Below are positions 1 to 5,488 of a stretch of 11,531 nt of DNA, piece after piece. The number at the start of each line of letters is the position of its first letter. The first letter of the stretch is position 1. The stretch comes from Candidatus Uhrbacteria bacterium (lineage in GTDB: Bacteria; Patescibacteriota; Patescibacteriia; SG8-24), in assembly GCA_016205965.1 (NCBI GenBank), contig JACQSM010000100.1:1-11531 (forward strand), written 5' to 3'. A program made the translations under genes and the position numbers. The notes beneath the pieces are model-generated. The model saw only the letters and a program-made list of their open reading frames with translations, searched no databases and was not told the origin of the DNA.

Positions 1-14
1 GTATAAAAGCTGAT

Positions 15-263
15 CTAGATGTTCTTGGTGCCATCGGCCACGGCGGTTCCGCCGGTATCGGTCAGGCGGATCTGATACGACAGGACGCGATTATTGCCGT
101 CGAATGTGGCGCGGACCTGCGTCGGCACCAAGACGCCGAAGGCGTAAAGGAACGCTCCGACACCTAGAAACGCATATAAAAATGCACCAAGATGCCACCG
201 GATGGAATGCTTGGCGCGGTGCGTAGATACCAAAAAATTGTGACCTGAAGCGGGAGCGGGCAT
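15..263 (-). CDS. Small single-pass membrane protein, unknown function
   Basis: This 82-residue protein is not recognised. It has a short polar, basic N-terminus, one hydrophobic segment at about residues 25-46 and a roughly 36-residue tail rich in polar and beta-prone residues, probably extracytoplasmic. The membrane segment contains the heptad GAFLYAF twice (residues 26-32 and 36-42), separated by LGV. The two copies use mostly different codons, so they are not a recent duplication. The ATG at 263 is supported by AGAGGA placed about 5 nt upstream and by a good promoter at 321-349. It lies downstream of the terminator at 376-404, so it is its own transcription unit. The frame is open from promoter to a TAG stop, and I believe the gene is real, but no function is offered. 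Confidence 0.6.
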   Translation of the reverse strand: MPAPASGHNFLVSTHRAKHSIRWHLGAFLYAFLGVGAFLYAFGVLVPTQVRATFDGNNRVLSYQIRLTDTGGTAVADGTKNI

Positions 264-320
264 GTTTTTCCTCTTTTTGTTTTGGTTTCGGCAAAGTCTG
301 CCCAGCCGAGAACTACATTA

Positions 321-349
321 ATGATACCATTATTTTAAGGCTGAATCAA
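321..349 (-). promoter_or_regulatory. Extended -10 sigma70-type promoter for the small membrane protein
   Basis: Read on the minus strand, TTGATT (344-349) and TATCAT (321-326) are separated by exactly 17 nt, and TGG directly precedes the -10 box to give an extended -10. The -35 box matches consensus at four of six positions and the -10 at five of six. Transcription would start near 313-315, leaving a leader of about 50 nt before the ATG at 263. The block is AT-rich in a GC-rich window. Confidence 0.7.
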
Positions 350-375
350 GGGTGACTTACACACAGTGGATAAAT

Positions 376-404
376 TTAAAAACCCACCACATTGCTGTGG
401 TGGG
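376..404 (-). terminator. Intrinsic terminator of the two-gene unit 444-2597
   Basis: A perfect 9-bp stem pairs CCCACCACA (383-391) with TGTGGTGGG (396-404). Read on the minus strand the loop is GCAA, a stable GNRA tetraloop, and the stem is followed at once by TTTTTAA. It lies about 40 nt past the stop codon at 444. This is the clearest intrinsic terminator in the window, and it separates the upstream two-gene unit from the promoter at 321-349. Confidence 0.9.
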
Positions 405-443
405 CTCGTAGAGAGTGGATCCCGGTTCCCAGGCCGGAGGTTT

Positions 444-1454
444 TCAGTCCTTGAGCGTCTCCGGATACTTCTCCTGGAGGAGGCGCTGCGCCTCGGACTT
501 GGTGGGGGCGAGTTTGACCGGCGGAGGCGGCGCCGGCGGAGCGGGCTTGGGGGGCGGCGATGAGAGGGCCGACTCCCAGAAGCTGCCGTCCTGAATGGCC
601 AGGATCTTGCCCTGGTTCAGGCGGTGCTCCTCTTCCCGTTCCGGCGTGCAGAAGCCGGTGCAGTCGGCAGCCAGGTCCTCGCGGATGATCTGGGCCTGCC
701 GGTTCTGGAGCTTCTGGAGCAGCTGGCGCGTCAGCCGCGCTTTGGTCTCGTCCGCCGTCAGGTTGACCCCGTTGGCGGCCGAGCGGCGCATGGCCAGGCT
801 GCTGACCTTGGCTCCCTCGCTGGAAAGCAGCGCGGTTGCCGGCGCTATGACTTGGCTGACTCCGTCCTTCATGCCTTGCGGCGCGAAGGAGTAGAGGCAC
901 TTCACCGCCACAACTGCCACATAGACCACGGCCGCGTTGCGCAGGAAGCTGGTCTTCAGGCCCCAACCGATGGTCATGGCGACGGCCGCCATACCCACGG
1001 TACAGAGGGCGATGGTGGCCCCAATGTTCTCCCAATACGGGATGAACTGCGAGACCGATGCAACCAGCATCACCCAGGCGCACACGCCCCAGACCCAGCG
1101 AGTGAACTTTTCCGTCGCCGCCGCATCCAGGGTGGGAATTCTGTTGGAGACGTGAGAAATGCCGACGCTGGCGATCACCAGCACGGTGGCGTAAAACGTC
1201 TTACGCACCATGAAGATGAGAGCTATGAGCGCCGCCAGAAAGCCGGCGATCAGTGCCGTCGTCTGCGCGTACTCCGCGTCACCCAGCGTACCCGCCCGGA
1301 TACCCATGACCATGAGGCCAATGGGAATCAGGAAGGTGAAGTAAAACAAACGACGCATGCCTCTAGCCCGGGCCAGGATCTCACGATCCGTCCAGGCCTG
1401 GATTTCCTGCAGATTTGCAGTAAGAAACAGCCAGATCAGGGTGAGGAAATTCAT
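444..1454 (-). CDS. Polytopic membrane protein with coiled-coil and proline-rich tail, unknown
   Basis: I do not recognise this 336-residue protein. It has about six membrane segments (roughly residues 36-54, 66-84, 87-103, 119-137, 143-163 and 171-190), and the first 16 residues may form another hydrophobic segment. A soluble C-terminal third follows. Residues 235-260 look helical and possibly coiled-coil, CTGFC (265-269) places two cysteines three residues apart, residues 299-313 are almost all proline, and a short charged helix ends the protein. The ATG at 1454 has GGAG five nt upstream. It follows the 361-residue gene by 57 nt and shares its promoter; the intrinsic terminator lies 40 nt downstream. 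Layout loosely recalls polytopic secretion or conjugation-channel components (VirB6/TrbL-like), but no diagnostic motif supports that. The opposite-strand ORF here is a shadow. Confidence 0.75.
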   Translation of the reverse strand: MNFLTLIWLFLTANLQEIQAWTDREILARARGMRRLFYFTFLIPIGLMVMGIRAGTLGDAEYAQTTALIAGFLAALIALIFMVRKTFYATVLVIASVGISHVSNRIPTLDAAATEKFTRWVWGVCAWVMLVASVSQFIPYWENIGATIALCTVGMAAVAMTIGWGLKTSFLRNAAVVYVAVVAVKCLYSFAPQGMKDGVSQVIAPATALLSSEGAKVSSLAMRRSAANGVNLTADETKARLTRQLLQKLQNRQAQIIREDLAADCTGFCTPEREEEHRLNQGKILAIQDGSFWESALSSPPPKPAPPAPPPPVKLAPTKSEAQRLLQEKYPETLKD

Positions 1455-1465
1455 GGATTCTCCAG

Positions 1466-1496
1466 CCCCCGGGCGGCACTCGTGGCCGCCTCGGGG
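1466..1496 (-). other. GC-rich intercistronic hairpin
   Basis: In the 57-nt gap between the two genes, CCCC (1466-1469) pairs with GGGG (1493-1496) and GGCGGC (1472-1477) pairs with GCCGCC (1485-1490), with a small internal mismatch and a 7-nt loop. There is no following U-run on the minus strand, so it is not an ordinary terminator. It sits directly upstream of the GGAG ribosome site of the downstream gene. It could tune that gene's translation or protect the upstream mRNA end; both are inference. Confidence 0.55.
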
Positions 1497-1511
1497 TGGT
1501 AGGGGATGGTT

Positions 1512-2597
1512 TCAGATGAACAGCGCCGCCAGAAGGACGGCGCCAACAACCACGGCACCGAACTTCAGCTCGGCCTTGTTCTCGTTCCAGGCCACCTTAA
1601 GAGCGTGAACCAACCACGCCCACTTGCCGGAACCAGCCACGAAAGGTGTCACGCCCTTGTTCCGATTGCGGCTGACGCGATCCCGGAGCTTGGTCACCTC
1701 CGGCGCCAGGCCGGCGTCGAATGCCTGGACCTTGGCCACGCCGGCCTTGGCGGCGTCGGTAACCTTGGTGACGGCGTTGGCGACGTTGCGGCGCGCCCGG
1801 GACGTAGGGTTGCTGTCAGCAAGGAAGTTAGCCACGTCATTGATGTCGGCGCCCTTCTCGATAAGGTCGAGGGCAACCTTGATCTCCTCCGGGCTATCCG
1901 CCTCTTCCTGCAGAACCTTGATGATGCGGTCTCGGGTGGGCTTGTCCAGGGCCATGATCCATTCCAACCGCGACATTCCACCCTCCATGGATGCCAGGAT
2001 GAACGCCACGGACTTGCCGCGGAAGTTCTGCTTGGCGTTGGTGGCGGGAGCAGGCATCGTCAGCGCCTTTCCGTCCTTGTTGCAGACAGGACAGTTGGAC
2101 GCGGAACGCCCATCTGCCACGGCCTGCAGCAAGGTGATCTGACGCTTACGGTTGTCGGGCTCGCGCAGCATAGTATCGCAGCTGACGGGATGGACGTTAC
2201 CAATCGTATCCACCCAGACCATCTGTTCACCGTGCTTCTTGAGCGTGGCCGTGAGGACCTCTCCAACCTTTTCAGGCGTGAGCTCGTGACCTTCCCTGAT
2301 CAGGTCGGCCAGGATCTCACCGGCGTCCATTACTCCGTGGACAATCAATTTCCCGACAATACTTTCGCCAACAAGCGGCTTGATCCAAGTGGATACCAGC
2401 CCGGATGCGGCCGGCAGTCCCTGGTAGATGAATTCCACGATGTCCGGATCAAGAGCCCGGACAACCGCGTTCACCACAGGCGTGTCGATGACCGCCTGCT
2501 TTCCCAGGCTGCGCAGCGCGCGCCGGATGTAACCTTGGGCGGCGTTGGCAAAACCATCGGCCGTGCTAGCGGGGGCAGGGGTTGGATTTGTGGTCAT
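1512..2597 (-). CDS. Tail-anchored-like protein with CPVC motif, unknown function
   Basis: This 361-residue protein is not recognised. It begins with a Pro/Ala/Thr-rich stretch, followed by a largely helical, charged body. Cysteines occur at 140, 169 and 172; the last two form CPVC, resembling half of a zinc knuckle or a redox CxxC, with His136 and Cys140 possible further ligands. Residues 225-300 are helix-rich and alanine-rich. The last 18 residues (344-361) are a single hydrophobic segment with no residues after it, typical of a tail anchor with the body in the cytoplasm. The ATG at 2597 has AGGAG six nt upstream, and a near-consensus promoter lies about 90 nt upstream. It is first in a unit with the polytopic membrane protein, suggesting the two act at the same membrane. 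A longer opposite-strand ORF covers it but lacks comparable start signals. Confidence 0.75.
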   Translation of the reverse strand: MTTNPTPAPASTADGFANAAQGYIRRALRSLGKQAVIDTPVVNAVVRALDPDIVEFIYQGLPAASGLVSTWIKPLVGESIVGKLIVHGVMDAGEILADLIREGHELTPEKVGEVLTATLKKHGEQMVWVDTIGNVHPVSCDTMLREPDNRKRQITLLQAVADGRSASNCPVCNKDGKALTMPAPATNAKQNFRGKSVAFILASMEGGMSRLEWIMALDKPTRDRIIKVLQEEADSPEEIKVALDLIEKGADINDVANFLADSNPTSRARRNVANAVTKVTDAAKAGVAKVQAFDAGLAPEVTKLRDRVSRNRNKGVTPFVAGSGKWAWLVHALKVAWNENKAELKFGAVVVGAVLLAALFI

Positions 2598-2612
2598 GTG
2601 CTTCTCCTACTT

Positions 2613-2666
2613 GGGCACCCGGTGAAGGGTCCCTTGGGTTGTCAGGGAACTGCGTCACGCAAACCC
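2613..2666 (-). promoter_or_regulatory. Folded 5' leader of the two-gene unit
   Basis: The transcript from the promoter at 2686-2714 would carry a leader of about 80 nt with two possible stem-loops. One pairs the GGGTT and AACCC ends (2636-2640 with 2662-2666) around an inner TGCG/CGCA hairpin (2651-2661). The other pairs GGG and ACCC with GGGT and CCC between 2613 and 2633. The second ends just 5 nt or so before the AGGAG ribosome site. No known riboswitch class is recognised; a protein or RNA-structure control of translation is possible but unproven. Confidence 0.35.
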
Positions 2667-2685
2667 TATTATTGCGAGACATTAG

Positions 2686-2714
2686 ACTATAGCACAAAAG
2701 GGCGGTTTTGTCAA
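2686..2714 (-). promoter_or_regulatory. Near-consensus sigma70-type promoter
   Basis: On the minus strand TTGACA (2709-2714) and TATAGT (2686-2691) are separated by 17 nt: a perfect -35 box, optimal spacing and a -10 box with one mismatch. The start of transcription would fall near 2678-2680. It reads into the 361-residue gene and, with no terminator in the gap, through the polytopic membrane protein. It is the strongest promoter visible in the window, suggesting constitutive high transcription unless an operator is hidden here. Confidence 0.85.
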
Positions 2715-2743
2715 GGCTTATTTGTGCTTATCTTAGCCAAAAT

Positions 2744-2806
2744 TTTAAGCATCAGGAGGCTGGTCTTACTTAGGGCGGCCTAAAGGCCGCCCTCCTGATT
2801 CTTAAA
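2744..2806. repeat. Nested imperfect palindrome between divergent genes
   Basis: Inner arms GGGCGGCC (2773-2780) and GGCCGCCC (2785-2792) flank TAAA. Outer arms ATCAGGAG (2751-2758) and CTCCTGAT (2792-2799) continue the stem, and TTTAAG (2744-2749) pairs with CTTAAA (2801-2806) after one mismatch. The only large asymmetry is a 14-nt bulge on the left (2759-2772). It lies between two divergently transcribed starts, where a terminator is not expected, and neither strand has a strong U-run after the inner stem. It could be a transcription barrier, a protein-binding site or a remnant of a mobile palindromic element. Confidence 0.6.
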
Positions 2807-2813
2807 GTTGCTG

Positions 2814-2819
2814 TACAAT
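2814..2819 (+). promoter_or_regulatory. Possible -10 element for the DUF2079-type gene
   Basis: TACAAT matches the -10 consensus at five of six positions and ends 8 nt before the ATG at 2828. Transcription from it would begin at or within a few nt of the start codon, giving an essentially leaderless mRNA, which fits the absence of a good Shine-Dalgarno site. No -35 match is seen 16-18 nt upstream, where the palindrome arm lies. Treat as tentative. Confidence 0.35.
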
Positions 2820-2827
2820 ACCTGGGT

Positions 2828-4783
2828 ATGCGTCTTTCGCTACATAAAGCTGTAAAGTGGATTTATTCCCATGAAATCCACATCTTATCCACAGGAATAT
2901 CACTGACCGCCTTAACGCTGTCAGTCGCCTGCCTTTGGAAGTACGGCATTTTCGCCTATAACGGCCTTGATTTGGCCTATTTTAACCAGGTTTTTTGGAA
3001 TTCCCTCGAAGGCCGGTTCTTCACTCAATCGATCCACCCCCACCTTTCGCTCGGCGACCATGCCGAGCTGCTGATTCCTTTCCTGCTCCCCTTCTACGGA
3101 CTTTTCCAGGATCCGCGAACGCTCTTGGTACTGCAGGCCGCAGCTCTTTCGATCGCCGCCGCCCCGCTCTACCTTCTGACCAAGCACCGTCTCGGCGACC
3201 GCTCAAAGGTTCCTCTTCTTGTTGCCTTGGCCTACCTGGCGAGTCCGCTGGTCCATAACATCGCCCTATTCGAGTTTCACATCCTGCCCTTCGCCATACC
3301 CTTTCTCTTCGCCGCCCTGCTCGCTTACGACCGCGGCCGTAAGGGCGAATTCATGGTCTGGGCGACGCTGGCCATGCTCGCCCGCGAGGACGTCACCATG
3401 GTGGTCGCCGCCATCGGCCTGCTCGCCTGGATCGAACGCCGCTCGCGTTTCTGGCGCTTCGTGCCGATCGTTTTCGGCGCCGCCTGGTTCTTGGCGGCGA
3501 TGCGGCTGATCGGGCACTTCGCGCCCGAGGGCGGTTATAAATTCCTGGTCTACTACTCCTGGCTCGGCGGTTCTTTCGGCGAAATTCTTTTGAACGCGAT
3601 CAAGCATCCGATCAAGGTGTTCGTCCATATCGACACGCTGCCGAACCTCGAGATGATCCTCGGCTTCGGCATGCCGCTCCTGTTCCTCCCCTACTTCCGA
3701 CCGCGCCGTTTGCTGCTGGCCATCGGCCCTCTGGCCCAAATCCTGCTGGGCGCGCCCGGCGGCGGCTCGCTGATTCTTGAGACGCACTACGCCTCGCTGT
3801 TCCTGCCGGCGATCTTCGCCGCCGCCATCGACGGCGTCGCGGCTCTGCCTGGCGTCGCCAAACGCACGCGACTTGATAAAAAAGTTTTGACGGCGATTTT
3901 TGCCGTCGGCGCGGCGTATGGCGCGATCGCGCTCGGTCCGCTGCCGTCGGTCGCCGTTCGTATGTTCGCTCCTGGCGCGGACATCGTCAGGGCGAACGCG
4001 GCCCGCGAGGCTCTCGGAAAAATTCCCGCGAGCGCCTCGGTCATCGCCGGTTATTCGCTGCTGCCGAATCTGTCTTCGCGAGAACGGCTCCACTCGCTGC
4101 ACTACGCCTTTCTCGGCGTCACCCAGTACGGCGGCTCGTCCTACAAAACGCCGGATTCGAGAGTCGTTGCCTTCGACTCCGAAGATCTGCTCACCTATCG
4201 GACCCAATTTCTGAATACCGGGTGGACGCGGCCGTACTACGGCGGCGGCTACGACCGCTTGGCCTCACGTCTTGGAGCGCCGATGTTCTCGCGCGATGCT
4301 TTCACTATTTACGATTCACCTGTCCCCTCGGTGCCTGGCACCAAAGGGACGGGTGAGCGAGCGCAAACCTCGCCCGCTCCGGCCGGCGGCCGATTTCTGA
4401 ACGACCGTATCACTCTGGAATCATGGCCGGAGGTCGGTCGCGATACGCTTCTTTTGAATCTGCGCTGGAAGCTATATGGCTTGCCGCCCGACGTCGAGCC
4501 GGCGATGCGCCTGACCGTCAAAAACGGAAAAAATAAGGCCGTGCTGACCCGCGACTACGGCTTCGCCAATGCCCCGGTATCGATAAAAAAAGCGGCCGAC
4601 GGGCCGATTCTCTCGCGGCTGGAAGTGCCGATCGCGGATCTTCCCGCCGGGCGATATTGGGCCGAGATCGAGCTGGCCCGAGAGGACGCCTTCGTGACCG
4701 TGTCGGGCATTCGCTCGGTCGAACGGGTCGTGACCGGACGCGAATCGTGGGGCGGCGCCCGCGTCGCCGAGTTCGTCCGCTGA
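2828..4783 (+). CDS. DUF2079-type GT-C-like integral membrane protein
   Basis: The 651-residue product resembles the DUF2079 family of predicted membrane proteins, which share the GT-C glycosyltransferase layout; its substrate is unknown. Family-like signs are the N-terminal block YNGLDLAYFNQVFWNSLEG (44-62) with a D-centred loop, HLSLGDHAE (72-80), and AREDVT (185-190). About ten membrane segments fill residues 20-370. An extracytoplasmic domain follows (about 385-495), then a linker derived from a REP-like palindrome (497-510) and a beta-rich C-terminal region (520-651) that may be an Ig-like sandwich. ATG 2828 is the first start, with no clear Shine-Dalgarno site but a TACAAT box nearby. 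It converges on the glycosylation operon with only 3 nt between stop codons, so a role in the same envelope glycosylation process is reasonable inference. The first 150 bases are notably less GC-rich than the rest. Confidence 0.85.
   Translation: MRLSLHKAVKWIYSHEIHILSTGISLTALTLSVACLWKYGIFAYNGLDLAYFNQVFWNSLEGRFFTQSIHPHLSLGDHAELLIPFLLPFYGLFQDPRTLLVLQAAALSIAAAPLYLLTKHRLGDRSKVPLLVALAYLASPLVHNIALFEFHILPFAIPFLFAALLAYDRGRKGEFMVWATLAMLAREDVTMVVAAIGLLAWIERRSRFWRFVPIVFGAAWFLAAMRLIGHFAPEGGYKFLVYYSWLGGSFGEILLNAIKHPIKVFVHIDTLPNLEMILGFGMPLLFLPYFRPRRLLLAIGPLAQILLGAPGGGSLILETHYASLFLPAIFAAAIDGVAALPGVAKRTRLDKKVLTAIFAVGAAYGAIALGPLPSVAVRMFAPGADIVRANAAREALGKIPASASVIAGYSLLPNLSSRERLHSLHYAFLGVTQYGGSSYKTPDSRVVAFDSEDLLTYRTQFLNTGWTRPYYGGGYDRLASRLGAPMFSRDAFTIYDSPVPSVPGTKGTGERAQTSPAPAGGRFLNDRITLESWPEVGRDTLLLNLRWKLYGLPPDVEPAMRLTVKNGKNKAVLTRDYGFANAPVSIKKAADGPILSRLEVPIADLPAGRYWAEIELAREDAFVTVSGIRSVERVVTGRESWGGARVAEFVR
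4316..4356. repeat. REP-like palindromic element inside a coding region
   Basis: This 41-nt near-perfect palindrome reads TCACC, GTCCC and GGTGCC on one side of a single central T and GGCACC, GGGAC and GGTGA on the other; only three symmetric base pairs disagree. I recall the core GGTGCC-GGCACC flanked by GTCCC/GGGAC as a recurrent intergenic palindrome in diverse bacteria, possibly mobilised by REP-associated Y1 transposases; that is memory, not a search. Here it lies in frame and encodes SPVPSVPGTKGTGE, residues 497-510 of the DUF2079-type protein, at a domain boundary. Confidence 0.75.
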
Positions 4784-4786
4784 ACC

Positions 4787-5488
4787 CTAGCGCCGCGCCC
4801 GGAGCACCATCAGCAAAAAATCCGCGACCTCCCTCCAACCGAGCTTCGACTTTCCCATCTGGCGATTGCGGAACGTCACCGGAATCTCTTTGATGCGAAA
4901 ACCCGCTTTCTGGCAGTGAAGCAAGACCTCTTCCTGAAAAGCGAAACCGCGGCTGACGATCGGCTGGCGCAAAAGATGCGCCGCCGCTCGGCCGCGATAA
5001 CAGCGGAATCCCGAGGTGACGTCGCGGGCGCTCAAGCCGAGCATCAGGCGGGCCGCGGCCATGGCGGCGGCGCTCATGAAATGACGGCGCGGTCCCCAGC
5101 CGAGGACCGCGGCGCCCGGGACGCGCCGCGAGCCGATGACGATGTCAGTGTGATCGTCCATCGCATCGACCAAACGACGCACGTCGTGCGGATCATGCGA
5201 GCCGTCGGCATCCATCTGACAGACCAAGTCGTAGCCGCGATCGACCGCGTAGCGGAAGCCGTCGATGTAGGCGCTGCCCAGGCCGAGCTTGGCCGGGCGA
5301 TGCAGCACCTGGACGCGCGCCGGAAAACTGCGCACCAGATCCTCGGCCAGCGCGCCGGTGCCGTCCGGCGAATTGTCGTCGACCACCAGGACGTCGGCGC
5401 CGTCGGCCTGGCCCGAAACGATCTCGGTGACCGCCGTCTCGAGATTCTCGCGTTCGTTATACGTCGGGATGATGATCAGCGTTTTCAT
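4787..5488 (-). CDS. Polyprenol-phosphate mannose synthase-like GT2 glycosyltransferase
   Basis: The 233-residue protein is a family 2 glycosyltransferase of the DPM1/Ppm1 type, which transfers a hexose (typically mannose from GDP-mannose) to a polyprenyl phosphate at the cytoplasmic membrane face. Visible signs are the N-terminal nucleotide-binding strand IIIPTYNERENL (5-16), VVDDNSPDGTG (35-45), the metal-binding MDADGSHDP (92-100), IGSRRVPGA (118-126), SGFRCYRG (159-166) and FAFQEEVLLHCQKAGFRIKE (182-201). It has no C-terminal GtrA-type membrane domain, so it is the short, single-domain form. Its ATG overlaps the upstream stop codon (ATGA, 5485-5488), implying translational coupling; CAGGA sits very close to the ATG. 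It is last in the operon. Sugar identity cannot be read from sequence; glucose or another hexose is possible. Confidence 0.9.
   Translation of the reverse strand: MKTLIIIPTYNERENLETAVTEIVSGQADGADVLVVDDNSPDGTGALAEDLVRSFPARVQVLHRPAKLGLGSAYIDGFRYAVDRGYDLVCQMDADGSHDPHDVRRLVDAMDDHTDIVIGSRRVPGAAVLGWGPRRHFMSAAAMAAARLMLGLSARDVTSGFRCYRGRAAAHLLRQPIVSRGFAFQEEVLLHCQKAGFRIKEIPVTFRNRQMGKSKLGWREVADFLLMVLRARR

Noticed and set aside
366..563. 65-residue plus-strand ORF across the terminator
   Set aside because: It translates the terminator stem and the antisense of the proline-rich tail; no ribosome site.
624..1502. Plus-strand ORF of 292 residues
   Set aside because: It is very rich in Arg, His, Gln and Asp, typical of the complement of a hydrophobic gene. 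The minus frame encodes regular membrane helices with a ribosome site and terminator.
2708..2734. Plus-strand promoter TTGTCA/TATCTT for the DUF2079-type gene
   Set aside because: The spacer is only 15 nt and the -35 is just the complement of the minus-strand -35 box.
1506..2783. Plus-strand ORF of 425 residues, longer than the minus-strand gene it covers
   Set aside because: Its translation has the His/Gly/Arg/Val-rich look of an antisense frame. The minus frame has promoter, AGGAG site, a plausible membrane anchor and an operon partner.
2744..2806. Calling the palindrome an intrinsic terminator
   Set aside because: No gene ends into it on either strand, and the inner stem is not followed by a convincing U-run.
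3266..4207. Minus-strand ORF of 313 residues inside the DUF2079-type gene
   Set aside because: Charged low-information composition, an antisense frame of a membrane protein gene.
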